64,000 bases of DNA, taken from positions 1,116,001 through 1,180,000 of the forward strand of contig NC_009767.1 of the NCBI RefSeq assembly GCF_000017805.1. The letters are read 5' to 3'. How positions within the stretch are numbered: the first letter of the stretch is position 1; every line of letters begins with the position of its first letter. The stretch comes from Roseiflexus castenholzii DSM 13941. Lineage in GTDB: Bacteria > Chloroflexota > Chloroflexia > Chloroflexales > Roseiflexaceae. Below the pieces are notes generated by a model. It did not search any database. It was not told where the DNA came from and was given only the letters and a program-made list of their open reading frames with translations. Below are positions 9,042 to 17,583 of the stretch, piece after piece. The translations under genes and the position numbers were made by a program.

Positions 9042-9845
9042 TCAACCTTCAAACCTTTCTCGTTTCGCGCTTCTTGCCACGTGCCGTTCGCCCTCCTGCA
9101 ATGCACGTTCCAGAAGCGCCTGCATTCGGGTGTAGTGCGATCCCTGCCAGTAGATCTTGCCGCACGCCGTGCAGCGGCGGAATGTGTCGAAATACTGACG
9201 GGTCTTTGGTTCGAGCAGATGATCGATTTCCGCTTTGCTGACCGGCGTCGTCAGGCTGTTGCACCGCATGCAGCGCTGAAAAACTGTCGGCGCTGGCGTC
9301 AGGTTGAAACGGCGCATCACTTCAACAATCTGGCGCAACGGGATAACTTCGCGCACGAATGCGCCATGTATCACGATGCTGCGTTTGAGCAATCCCAGGT
9401 CGCGGGTCAGCAAAATGCGCCGTTCTTCGTGTGCCAATCGCGCCAGTTCCGCGTCGTGCGCATCGTTCCGGTAGAGACAGTCGTAGCCGAGCATACGCAG
9501 GTAGGCGGCCAGTCGCCCCAGGTGGGTATCGAGCACGAAGCGTCTATCGTCCAGCGGCGGGCGCAGGGGGATGGGGGTCTCCGGCGCCGACGCTATCGGG
9601 AAGACTTCGATTGCGACGCCGGGTTGCACCAATGTATCGAAATCGACCGGACGACCGTCGATGAGTAATGCGCCGATCTCAGGATGTGGCACGCCACAGG
9701 TTTCGATCAGGTTCTTGACCGTTTCGCGCCCACGACACGGACGCACAAACCATGTGTCGCGCACGTGGAGCGGCAGAAAGTCGTTCAGATCGCCATACAC
9801 GCGGATCAGCGCCTGATCCGGTTGCAGCGCCATAATCGGTTTCAT
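9042..9845 (-). CDS. Ubiquitin-fold plus Mut7-C RNase-domain protein
   Basis: The 267-aa protein has an N-terminal ubiquitin-like fold (residues about 10-85, ALLIDGRPVDF) and a C-terminal Mut7-C domain. The Mut7-C part begins RFVLDTHLGRLAAYLRMLGY, with LLTRDLGLLKR as the second acidic strand. It ends in a zinc ribbon (CMRCNS and CTACGKIYWQGSHY). Mut7-C is a PIN-like predicted RNase domain, and its in vivo substrate is unknown. The ATG overlaps the stop of the Lgt-like gene as ATGA, so translation is probably coupled. It is the last gene of a three-gene minus-strand operon. Confidence 0.85.
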   Translation of the reverse strand: MKPIMALQPDQALIRVYGDLNDFLPLHVRDTWFVRPCRGRETVKNLIETCGVPHPEIGALLIDGRPVDFDTLVQPGVAIEVFPIASAPETPIPLRPPLDDRRFVLDTHLGRLAAYLRMLGYDCLYRNDAHDAELARLAHEERRILLTRDLGLLKRSIVIHGAFVREVIPLRQIVEVMRRFNLTPAPTVFQRCMRCNSLTTPVSKAEIDHLLEPKTRQYFDTFRRCTACGKIYWQGSHYTRMQALLERALQEGERHVARSAKRERFEG

Positions 9846-10582
9846 GGCGTGGATGTTGCGTGTGTTCGTTTCCACCAGAGTGCCATGAGAATCATTGCCA
9901 GACCAACGACCTGCGCGATACGCACGCCGCCAGCAGTGACCAGCGAGTCGACGCGCAGTGCTTCCAGCAGGAGCAACGCACTGCCCTGCACTGCCAGATA
10001 GGTCATTGCCAATGTTCCCGGTTGCGGGGAGCGACGAGCGACCCATGTCAGCACTCCCCAGGTCGCCAGCGCTGCCAGAAGATAGTAGAGCGCAACCGGA
10101 TGCCGCAGCGTGCCGAACAGCGGCACAGCCCACGGCAGGTCTGTGGGTGCGCCGAGGGCGTCGCCGTTGAGCAACAATCCCAGCGATGCAATCGCCTGCG
10201 CCAGGGGAAGCGCCAGCACAGCGGCATCTGCCAGTGGTGCAGTGGCATCGTCTATGTGTCGCAACCGCAGATACGCATACCCGGCGAGCGTGCCGCCGAT
10301 CAGTGCGCCGGGCCATGCCAGGTCTCCCAGGCGAAGCGCCAGAAATAGCCCCGGTGATTGGCTGTACATATCCCAGTTGAACAAACCATACCACAATCGC
10401 GCACCAATTGCGGCGCCTGCCAGGGCGAACGGCGCGCAACGACCGGCGCGCTGCTCAAGCGCCTCGCCGCCGCGCTGACGCGCCACTCGTTCGAATCGTG
10501 CGTGCCCGACGAAGATGGCGATCACCAGGAGCAACGCACCGCTGCCAAGATTCAGCGGACCGAGTTCGATGATCGGATGCAT
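9842..10582 (-). CDS. Lgt-like integral membrane protein, catalytic residues not conserved
   Basis: This 246-aa protein of about seven transmembrane helices resembles prolipoprotein diacylglyceryl transferase. ARLWYGLFNWD, PGALIGGTLAG, LLLNGDALGAPTD and LRHPVALYY correspond in order to conserved Lgt segments. The His of the GGLxFHGG motif and the Arg of GRIGNF are absent here (WPGALIGG and ASLGLLLNG), so classical transferase activity is doubtful. ATG 10582 follows the thioredoxin stop by one base. The frame is open to a TTG at 10600. Its place between a TlpA-like thioredoxin and a Mut7-C gene suggests a specialised envelope role. This is inference. Confidence 0.7.
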   Translation of the reverse strand: MHPIIELGPLNLGSGALLLVIAIFVGHARFERVARQRGGEALEQRAGRCAPFALAGAAIGARLWYGLFNWDMYSQSPGLFLALRLGDLAWPGALIGGTLAGYAYLRLRHIDDATAPLADAAVLALPLAQAIASLGLLLNGDALGAPTDLPWAVPLFGTLRHPVALYYLLAALATWGVLTWVARRSPQPGTLAMTYLAVQGSALLLLEALRVDSLVTAGGVRIAQVVGLAMILMALWWKRTHATSTP

Positions 10583-10583
10583 G

Positions 10584-11153
10584 CTATGGCGTTTCGGCAA
10601 TCAGTTGTTCGATTGTTCCTTCAATCATACCACGCGACATTGGTCCGCGGTAGACGGCGCGGATCATTCCTCGCCGATCAACGAAGAAACTGGAGGGGAG
10701 CATCCGCACCTGATAGGCGGCGCCAACGCGGGCATCGCTGTCGAGCAACGCTGGAAACGTCAACTGCTGATCATGCATATACTGTACAACAGTGGCAACG
10801 TCTTCCTGTTGATTGACTGCCAGCACTATGAAGCCTTGATCGCGGAAGCGCTCATATGCATGCTGAATTGCCGGCATTTCGGCGCGACACGGCGGGCACC
10901 ATGACGCCCAGAGATTGATCAGCACAACCTGTCCGCGCAGATCGCTGAGCGTAATCTCCGTGCCGTCGATGGCGGTCAGCGTAAATTCAGGCGCCGGATG
11001 CCCGATGCGTGGAGCAGGTTGCATAGCCCCCGGTGCGGGGGTGAGAGACGGCGCTGCAATGCCGGAGGTCATGCGCGTCGTCCAAATGAAGACGCTGCCG
11101 ATCAACAACGTTGCGACTAGAAACAGATCCCAGAGGTTTCGAGAGAATGGCAT
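10584..11153 (-). CDS. Membrane-anchored TlpA/ResA-like thioredoxin
   Basis: A 189-aa protein with an uncleaved or lipid-side N-terminal helix (residues about 8-26), then a Pro-rich linker and an AhpC-TSA/Redoxin domain. The redox motif WASWCPPCRAEMP is near residue 85. MLPSSFFVDRRG supplies the cis-proline loop. Such proteins reduce disulfides on the outer face of the membrane, often in cytochrome c maturation. It is the first gene of the minus-strand operon with the Lgt-like and Mut7-C genes and is divergent from cmk. Confidence 0.88.
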   Translation of the reverse strand: MPFSRNLWDLFLVATLLIGSVFIWTTRMTSGIAAPSLTPAPGAMQPAPRIGHPAPEFTLTAIDGTEITLSDLRGQVVLINLWASWCPPCRAEMPAIQHAYERFRDQGFIVLAVNQQEDVATVVQYMHDQQLTFPALLDSDARVGAAYQVRMLPSSFFVDRRGMIRAVYRGPMSRGMIEGTIEQLIAETP

Positions 11154-11182
11154 GGTGCTGCTCCGTTTTGTGGCGCTCTTGC

Positions 11183-11212
11183 TTGCGTATCGCAGGCATC
11201 GCGTGCTACAAT
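11183..11212 (+). promoter_or_regulatory. Candidate promoter for the cmk operon
   Basis: TTGCGT at 11183-11188 and TACAAT at 11207-11212 have an 18-nt spacer. The predicted transcript start near 11219 gives a leader of about 30 nt before cmk, which has no obvious Shine-Dalgarno. Confidence 0.45.
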
Positions 11213-11249
11213 ACCACGAAGGAGAGCGTCATGATACGCACTTTTTTGC

Positions 11250-11948
11250 ATGTCCGCTCCATCGGTTATCACGATTGATGGTCCTGCCGGTGCTGGAAAG
11301 AGCACACTTGGCGAGTTGCTCGCCAGGCGATTGGGTTACCTTTTCTTCGATACGGGGGTCATGTATCGCGCGCTGGCGTGGGCAGTCCTGCACGGCGCCA
11401 TTGATCCGGAAGATGGCGAAGCGGTCACTGCGCTGGCGCGCGATCTCGATATTCAGGTATTGCCGCCCGGCGATGCAATGGATGGACGACTGTACACCGT
11501 GCTGGTCAATGGGGTCGATGTCACCTGGGAGTTGCGGCATCCCGACGTCGAACGGATTGTTTCGATCACGGCGCGTCATCCGGCGGTGCGCACCGTCATG
11601 CGGGAGCGGCAGCGCGCCATCGGTAGCCGTGGGCGCGTGGTGATGGTCGGGCGCGACATTGGGAGCATCGTTATGCCAGATGCGCCGCTCAAAATTTACC
11701 TGGACGCCTCGATCGACGAACGCGCCCGTCGTCGAACGGATGAGATTCTGCGTCGGGGAGGCGATGCCGATCTCCAGCGCATTCGCAACGACATGATTCG
11801 GCGGGATAGCCTGGACCGTTATGTGAGCGCGCCTGCTGCCGACGCATGCACCATTATCAGCGATGGGCTGTCGCCGGAACAAGTGGTCGCGCTTGTCATC
11901 GCGCGCATCGCTGACCGGTGCGACGACTCGCAGGAGGCGCGCGCATGA
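11250..11948 (+). CDS. cmk: Cytidylate kinase
   Basis: A 232-aa enzyme that phosphorylates CMP and dCMP with ATP in pyrimidine salvage. The P-loop GPAGAGKST is at residues 11-19, FDTGVMYRALAW is the CMP-binding region, and VGRDIGSIVMPDA and ARRRTDE form the rest of the nucleotide and LID contacts. Length and order fit the family. It begins a co-directional run through 18999. Its stop overlaps the next ATG as ATGA, which suggests coupling to the bPH gene. Confidence 0.95.
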   Translation: MSAPSVITIDGPAGAGKSTLGELLARRLGYLFFDTGVMYRALAWAVLHGAIDPEDGEAVTALARDLDIQVLPPGDAMDGRLYTVLVNGVDVTWELRHPDVERIVSITARHPAVRTVMRERQRAIGSRGRVVMVGRDIGSIVMPDAPLKIYLDASIDERARRRTDEILRRGGDADLQRIRNDMIRRDSLDRYVSAPAADACTIISDGLSPEQVVALVIARIADRCDDSQEARA

Positions 11949-13609
11949 TGACCGAGCCAAAACTGCCGATTCCGCTTGAACTTGAACCGGATGAGCAGGT
12001 TGTCTTGGTTGGAAAGCGGCACTGGATCGAATTGCTGCAATCGAGCCTGGTATTCCTGGTGATTGCGGTCATCACGGCAGCGATTGCGCTGTTCCGCGCA
12101 GCCGGAGGCGCGCTGTTGATCATGCGCGAAGGAGTGACCCGTCCCTTGACCGATCCGATCAACATCGCGCTCTTCACCTTGTTGCTGGTCCTGGTGGCGC
12201 TCTGGGCGCGCGGCGAGGCGAAGAAGCAACGGCGCAAGGATACCCCGTGGCGCAACCCGGACGTGTTGTACCTCCTGGCGATCTTTGCGCTCGGGGCGGC
12301 GATCTGGTTCCGTCTCAGCGGCGGCGAACTGATCGTCATCGACCCGACCTACTCGCGCGCCGGCGATGCGATCAACATTGTGTTGAGCGTCACGACCCTG
12401 TTGATGCTGGCAGCGGTGGCGTACCTCTACAACGACTGGCGCAATGATGTGCTAATCGTCACAAACAGGCGCGTCATTTATGATGAAGAAACAATGTTCA
12501 TCCGCCATGTGCGGCAGCAGATTCTGATCGACGACATTCAACAGGTCAATGTGCGCGCCGACACGTATCAGGCGACGTTGTTCGGGTATGGCAAAATCAT
12601 TATTCGTTCGTTCAGCCCGCGCACGTTGGAGTTCGACTTCGCCGCAAGGCCGCGTGAGATCGAAAAAGCGATCATGGATCAGGTGCGTAACCTGCGGCGC
12701 CGCCAGGAACCCGATCTGCTGCGCACTCTGATCGAGGATCAGGTGTACGGGAACAAGCCACAACAGCAGTCGGCGCCGTCGGTTCAGGTGCGCGCCCAAC
12801 GCTTCCCTCTTCCCGCACTCTACCCGCCTAATCCCGAAATCTTTCCCGATCGCATCGTCTGGCGTCCATCCTGGGTGTATGTGCTGATTCGGTTGCTTCG
12901 TCCTCTGGGCGGCTTCGCCATAACTATGGTGGTGCTCGCTCTGCTGGTGCAGTTCAGTCTGATCGATGGCGTGACCGTCACCCTGCTCGTTTTTGCGGCG
13001 CTCCTGTTTTTCGGCGTCTGGGGGTGGTGGATCCGTGAGGCGCTGATCCACGACAACTACATCCTGACCCGCACCGACATTATTGACATTGATCGGCGCC
13101 CGCTGGGACCTGAGAATACGCGGCGCGCGCAACTCTCCGCCATTCAGAATATCTCGTTCGATGTCAGTTTTGTTGAACGCCTCCTGGGGCTTGGGACCGT
13201 CGTGGTCGAGACCGGCGGCGCGGCCGGCGGGAAGTTCACCTTCGATCACGTGCCGGACCCGCGGGGCGTTCAGGCGACGATCAACGATTATCTGACCGAT
13301 TTTCGCAAGCACGAGAAAGAACGTCAGTTGCGCGATTCGTTGGCGCTGCTCAAACAGTACGATCAACTCCAGCGTGAGCACGGCGAAAAAATGGATCGTG
13401 CCAGTTTCGAGAAGGCGGTTGAGGAATTGGTCGGACGTTCGCTCTCCAGAAATTCGTCTGACCCCTATGGCTCAACCTCACCCAATGGCGCAGTCTATAC
13501 CGAGGTCGAGACGCATATGCGGCGAATGGCGCGTCAGGCGCGGCGGCGCGCCACGATTCGCGCACTGCGCGAACGAATGCGTCGCCGTAGCCACGAACAA
13601 CCCTCATAA
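11945..13609 (+). CDS. Membrane protein with two bacterial PH (bPH2) domains
   Basis: The protein is 554 aa. The N-terminus starts with LELEPDEQVVLVGKRHW, then paired transmembrane helices (residues about 24-50 and 70-90) and another pair near 105-165. The first bPH2 domain runs through VLIVTNRRVIYDEETMF to IIRSFSPRTLEFDF. After a second helical hairpin (around residues 320-365) the second domain has YILTRTDIIDID and SAIQNISFDVSF. The C-terminal 100 residues are charged and helical. bPH2 domains are membrane-associated with no enzymatic role known. ATG 11945 has GGAGG 7 nt upstream and overlaps the cmk stop by 4 nt. Confidence 0.8.
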   Translation: MMTEPKLPIPLELEPDEQVVLVGKRHWIELLQSSLVFLVIAVITAAIALFRAAGGALLIMREGVTRPLTDPINIALFTLLLVLVALWARGEAKKQRRKDTPWRNPDVLYLLAIFALGAAIWFRLSGGELIVIDPTYSRAGDAINIVLSVTTLLMLAAVAYLYNDWRNDVLIVTNRRVIYDEETMFIRHVRQQILIDDIQQVNVRADTYQATLFGYGKIIIRSFSPRTLEFDFAARPREIEKAIMDQVRNLRRRQEPDLLRTLIEDQVYGNKPQQQSAPSVQVRAQRFPLPALYPPNPEIFPDRIVWRPSWVYVLIRLLRPLGGFAITMVVLALLVQFSLIDGVTVTLLVFAALLFFGVWGWWIREALIHDNYILTRTDIIDIDRRPLGPENTRRAQLSAIQNISFDVSFVERLLGLGTVVVETGGAAGGKFTFDHVPDPRGVQATINDYLTDFRKHEKERQLRDSLALLKQYDQLQREHGEKMDRASFEKAVEELVGRSLSRNSSDPYGSTSPNGAVYTEVETHMRRMARQARRRATIRALRERMRRRSHEQPS

Positions 13610-13629
13610 TTGCTCCAAAAGGATGCATA

Positions 13630-15519
13630 ATGCTGTATATGCGCGTTGCTACGGTTGCTCTGATCTATGCGTTGCTGACCATTCCGGTCGCTGCGCAGGA
13701 ACAGGGTTTCGGATTGACGCTGACGCTGCGACCGGGGTATGGGGGGGCATATCGCCTGGGCGAATGGTTCCCGGTGATCGTGGAGGTCGCCAACGACGGG
13801 CGCGATCTGCGTGGTATGCTGGAGTGGAGTTTTCCAGGATCGCCAGGGCAACCGGTGTTTCGGCACGAGATCGATCTGCCGCGCGGGTCGCGCAAGCGCG
13901 TGACGCTCGATGTGTTTGCTCAGGGGTTCGCGCGCAACGGGCAGGTCCGTCTGATCGAAAACGGGAATGTCGTGCTTGAGCAGATCATCGGCATCGATGC
14001 GGTCGAGATCGATCGCTTCCTGGTGCTGGTGGTCGGCTCCGATCCAACCCTGCTGACCAGCCTCAGCGCGATGTCGGTGAGCGGCACAAGTGGGACTGTG
14101 GTGCGTCATGTGTCTCCCGACGATCTTCCCTCCCAACCGCTTGTGCTGCGCGGCGTCAATGCCATTTTTATCCATGATGTCGATACCGCTGCGCTTTCGA
14201 TGGATCAACGCGCCGCGCTCCGCGATTGGGTCCATCTTGGGGGGCAACTCGTCGTCGGCGGCGGGATCAATGGCGAGCGCGCCGCAGCCGGTCTTGCCGA
14301 TATGCTGCCGGTCGAGACGACGCGCACGCTCGATCAGGGTGATCTGTCGCTGCTCGAACAACTCACCGGCGCTCCTCCGGCGCCGGCGACCGGACCTGTG
14401 CTGGCGGTGCGTCCGCGTTCGGGTGCGGAAGCGCTGCCGGTTGATGCGCCGCTGATCTATCGCAGCCGTCTCGGTAGCGGCGTTGTGGTGTTCAGCGCTT
14501 TCGACCTGGGGCTGCTGCGCGGTTGGTCGGCGGAGCCGCGGCTCTGGTCGCGGGTGCTCCAACCGGTGCCGCTCTTCATTCCAGGGTTCGATGCGCGGGT
14601 GAATCAGATCAGTATGATGCAGGATGCGCTTCGATTGCCGGCGATTCAGTTGCCGTCCGCAACGATGCTGGCAGTGTTCCTGATGGTGTACATCCTGGCA
14701 GCGGGACCGGTGAATTATCTGGCGCTGCGCCGGTTGCGTCGCCTCGAATGGGCATGGGTGACCATTCCGCTGACCGTGGCGGTGTTTACGGTCGGTGTGT
14801 TTCTGGCCGGTTTCGGGCTGCGCGGCGGGCAGGCGCAACTCCTTCAGGTGGCGATTGTGCAGGGATCGGAGGGCGAACCGCGTGGTGTGGCAACGGCGTA
14901 TCTGGCGCTGTTTTCGCCGATTCGGGGCAGTTATACGCTGCGCTTCCCCGCCAATCATCTGGTGAGTGAAACACGAGGCTTCGATGACTTTACTGCCCGT
15001 CCGGTCCTGGCAACCAGCGATGACACCGGGGTGACGGTGCCTGATCTGTTGGTCGATGTCGCATCGGTACGCACGCTCGTTGCTGAGGGACCGACAATGC
15101 CTCCTGTTCAGGTGCAGAGTATGGTTCGGTTGGACGGCGCCGATCCGCAGGGGGAGGTGCGCAATGTCGGTTCGGTGACGCTCGAACAGGCGATTGTGGT
15201 TCATCAAGGAAGATATCTGGAACTTGGCACGCTAGCGCCCGGTGCACGCGCTGCCTTCGATTTTAACGGACCACGCGGCAGTTTTCCGTTTGGGGTGGCT
15301 ATCGGCGACGATCGGGTCTTCAATCGGCGCCAGATTCTGTTTCGCCTCTTCAACTCGTCGTCTCGCATTGCGCCACTTTCGGGACGATCACCGCTGGATG
15401 AAGAAGGGATCTATGTGCTTGGATGGGGCGCATCGTCGACGCTGCCGGTCGAGATGAACGGACGGACGGCAGCGCAGGAGGGGTTGACCCTGTTCGTCAT
15501 CCGTCTGCGCACGACATAA
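13630..15519 (+). CDS. Secreted/membrane-anchored protein with a GATase1-like fold
   Basis: A 629-aa protein with a signal peptide (about residues 1-22, ending VAAQE). It continues with a beta-rich extracellular region. A class I glutamine-amidotransferase-like fold follows at about 130-310 (VLVVGSDPTLLTSL, AIFIHDVDTAALS, LVVGGGINGERAAAGLADML, GSGVVVFSAFDLGLL). Two transmembrane helices sit at about 343-363 and 375-397, followed by a second beta domain. No catalytic Cys-His pair is evident, so it is probably a structural or ligand-binding version. An AAAAGGA sits 6 nt before ATG 13630, and the gap to the bPH gene is 20 bp. No specific function is recognised. Confidence 0.65.
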   Translation: MLYMRVATVALIYALLTIPVAAQEQGFGLTLTLRPGYGGAYRLGEWFPVIVEVANDGRDLRGMLEWSFPGSPGQPVFRHEIDLPRGSRKRVTLDVFAQGFARNGQVRLIENGNVVLEQIIGIDAVEIDRFLVLVVGSDPTLLTSLSAMSVSGTSGTVVRHVSPDDLPSQPLVLRGVNAIFIHDVDTAALSMDQRAALRDWVHLGGQLVVGGGINGERAAAGLADMLPVETTRTLDQGDLSLLEQLTGAPPAPATGPVLAVRPRSGAEALPVDAPLIYRSRLGSGVVVFSAFDLGLLRGWSAEPRLWSRVLQPVPLFIPGFDARVNQISMMQDALRLPAIQLPSATMLAVFLMVYILAAGPVNYLALRRLRRLEWAWVTIPLTVAVFTVGVFLAGFGLRGGQAQLLQVAIVQGSEGEPRGVATAYLALFSPIRGSYTLRFPANHLVSETRGFDDFTARPVLATSDDTGVTVPDLLVDVASVRTLVAEGPTMPPVQVQSMVRLDGADPQGEVRNVGSVTLEQAIVVHQGRYLELGTLAPGARAAFDFNGPRGSFPFGVAIGDDRVFNRRQILFRLFNSSSRIAPLSGRSPLDEEGIYVLGWGASSTLPVEMNGRTAAQEGLTLFVIRLRTT

Positions 15520-15529
15520 CGGTCGCGGC

Positions 15530-17560
15530 ATGGCCTCACTCGTCGACAGTGTGCGTGCAATGCTCCGCCGCTATCGGATGATTATGCCCGGCGCACCGGT
15601 GGTCGTTGCGGTCTCCGGCGGACCGGACTCGCTCTGCCTGCTGGATGCGCTTGTCCATCTGCGCGACGATCTTGCATGTGATCTGCACGTGGTTCACCTC
15701 GATCACCGGTTGCGCGGCGCGGAAGCGGCGGCGGAGGCGGCGTTCGTGGCGGAAACGGCGGCATGCCTGAACCTGCCCTGTACGGTCGAAGCAGTCGATG
15801 TACGGGCGCTGGCGCTGGAGCGCAATCTCAACCTGCACGCTGCGGGGCGTCTGGCGCGCTACCGGTTGCTGGCGCGCGTGGCGCTGACGATTGGCGCGCA
15901 GGCGGTTGCAACGGCGCACCACGCCGATGATCAGGCGGAAACAGTGCTGCTGCACCTGGTGCGTGGCGCGGGAGTCGCAGGTCTGCGCGGCATGCGCCCG
16001 GTCGTTGCATGGGAAGAGTGGCGCACTTTTGCGGGCGACCCATCGCTGCAAGCGGATCATCTGCGCCCACGTCTCATCCGTCCGCTCCTGGACGTGCCGC
16101 GCGCCAGGATCGAGGCGTACTGCACCGAACGCGGTCTCACGCCGCGCCGCGACCCCTCGAATGCTGATCGCCGCTATCTGCGGACGCGCATTCGACAGGA
16201 TGTGCTTCCGGTGCTGACGGCATTGAACCCGCAGATTGCAACGGCGCTGGGACGAACAGCGGCGGATTGCGCCGAAGTCGCCGATTTTCTTGAGCAGGAA
16301 CTGGATAGGGCGTGGCTGACGCTGGTTGTTGCGCGGGCGAACCGCATCGTGTTCGATGGTCGCCGCTGGCGCGACCTGCCTCCGGCGCTTCAGCACGCGG
16401 CGTTGCGTCGCGCGTATGCGCTGCTTGGCGGCAGCGACACGCTCGGACGCGACGATGTGGTGCGCGCCTGCGACGCGGTCGGACGCGGCGTGGGGAAGCG
16501 GATCGAACTGCCCGGCGGCGTTGCGCTGGTGACCGATTACGATGGCGGATTTGCGCTCATGCGCGGCGACGCGCCGCCGGGGGATGGGGTCCGTCTTCCG
16601 GTGGCGGAAATGACCCTGACGGTTCCCGGTTGCGTCGAACTGAGCGATGGGCGCGCGCTCTGCGCCGATTATTGCCCGGCGGCCATGCCGACAAGCCGCT
16701 GGGATGTCTTTCTTAACGCCACAGTCTGCCCCTCGCCGCTCACGGTGCGCTGGCGGCGCCCCGGCGACCGGATGCGTCTGGAGGGAGGACGTGGTTCCCG
16801 CCGCTTGCAGGATATCATGGTCGATGCGCGCGTGCCGCGTCTGTGGCGCAGCACATGGCCGATTGTCGTTTCTGGCGAACAGATTGTCTGGGTTCCCGGC
16901 GTGGGTGTGGCGGAGGGGATGCACGCCATGATCGGGCAACCGGCGCTTCATCTATGGATCGAAGGGATGACCGGCGTGGACGTAGCGATGGGCATTGAAA
17001 GGGAGCATTCCATGCACGATGATATGGCAAAAATCCTGATCACAGCCGGGCAGATTCAGGAGCGGGTGCGCGCATTGGGTGCGCAGATCACGGCAGACTA
17101 TCGCCCGCTCGGCGATCTGTTGCTGGTGGGAGTGTTGAAAGGGTGCGCGATGTTTATGGTCGATCTGGCGCGCGCCATCGATATGCCGCTGGCGATGGAC
17201 TTTATCGCCACCTCGAGTTATGGCAAAACGACCGAGTCGAGCGGCGTGGTGCGCATGCTGAAAGACCTGGATACGGATATTGCCGGACGACACGTCGTGA
17301 TCGTCGAAGACATCATCGACAGCGGGCTGACGCTGGCATATCTGCGCGGGCATCTGCTGCGGCGCAATCCGGCAAGTCTGCGTATCTGCGCGCTGCTCAA
17401 CAAACCGTCGCGCCGTCGCGCCGACATTCCGATCGACTACCTGGGGTTCGATATTCCCAATGAGTTCGTCGTCGGCTATGGTCTTGATTTTGACGAAAAG
17501 TACCGCAACCTGCCCTATATCGGTGTGCTGCACGAGCGCATCTACCATTCGACGGCGTAA
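15530..17560 (+). CDS. tilS/hprT: Bifunctional TilS/HprT: tRNA(Ile)-lysidine synthase fused to hypoxanthine phosphoribosyltransferase
   Basis: A single frame of 676 codons. Residues 1 to about 480 are TilS. The PP-loop is VVAVSGGPDSLCLLDAL near 25-41, with LHVVHLDHRLRG and ATAHHADDQAETVLLHLVRG. A TilS substrate domain and a C-terminal domain with RRPGDRM and VPRLWRSTWPIV follow. Residues 495-676 are a complete HprT, with LVGVLKGCAMFM, SSYG, and the PRPP loop VVIVEDIIDSGLTL. TilS makes lysidine-34 in the AUA-reading tRNA, and HprT salvages hypoxanthine and guanine. ATG 17012 has AAAGGGAG 6 nt upstream, so HprT may also be made alone. TilS/HprT fusions are known in Listeria. Confidence 0.93.
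   Translation: MASLVDSVRAMLRRYRMIMPGAPVVVAVSGGPDSLCLLDALVHLRDDLACDLHVVHLDHRLRGAEAAAEAAFVAETAACLNLPCTVEAVDVRALALERNLNLHAAGRLARYRLLARVALTIGAQAVATAHHADDQAETVLLHLVRGAGVAGLRGMRPVVAWEEWRTFAGDPSLQADHLRPRLIRPLLDVPRARIEAYCTERGLTPRRDPSNADRRYLRTRIRQDVLPVLTALNPQIATALGRTAADCAEVADFLEQELDRAWLTLVVARANRIVFDGRRWRDLPPALQHAALRRAYALLGGSDTLGRDDVVRACDAVGRGVGKRIELPGGVALVTDYDGGFALMRGDAPPGDGVRLPVAEMTLTVPGCVELSDGRALCADYCPAAMPTSRWDVFLNATVCPSPLTVRWRRPGDRMRLEGGRGSRRLQDIMVDARVPRLWRSTWPIVVSGEQIVWVPGVGVAEGMHAMIGQPALHLWIEGMTGVDVAMGIEREHSMHDDMAKILITAGQIQERVRALGAQITADYRPLGDLLLVGVLKGCAMFMVDLARAIDMPLAMDFIATSSYGKTTESSGVVRMLKDLDTDIAGRHVVIVEDIIDSGLTLAYLRGHLLRRNPASLRICALLNKPSRRRADIPIDYLGFDIPNEFVVGYGLDFDEKYRNLPYIGVLHERIYHSTA
16998..17014 (+). 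promoter_or_regulatory. Internal ribosome binding site for a separate HprT product
   Basis: AAAGGGAG at 16998-17005 precedes an in-frame ATG at 17012 by 6 nt, exactly at the linker between the two fused enzymes. The HprT domain starting there would be 182 aa, a normal stand-alone length. Confidence 0.5.
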
Positions 17561-17583
17561 CCGTATCGCAAGGAGGCGAACCT

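Noticed and set aside
9042..10439. A 465-aa fused frame covering Mut7-C and part of the Lgt-like gene
   Set aside because: The N-terminal half is out of frame with the real Lgt-like protein. ATG 9845 overlapping the Lgt stop is the natural start.
13534..16951. Long minus-strand frames opposite the GATase-fold gene and tilS/hprT
   Set aside because: They mirror real plus-strand genes with clear domains, and their composition (Arg/His/Gln-rich) is that of antisense reading.
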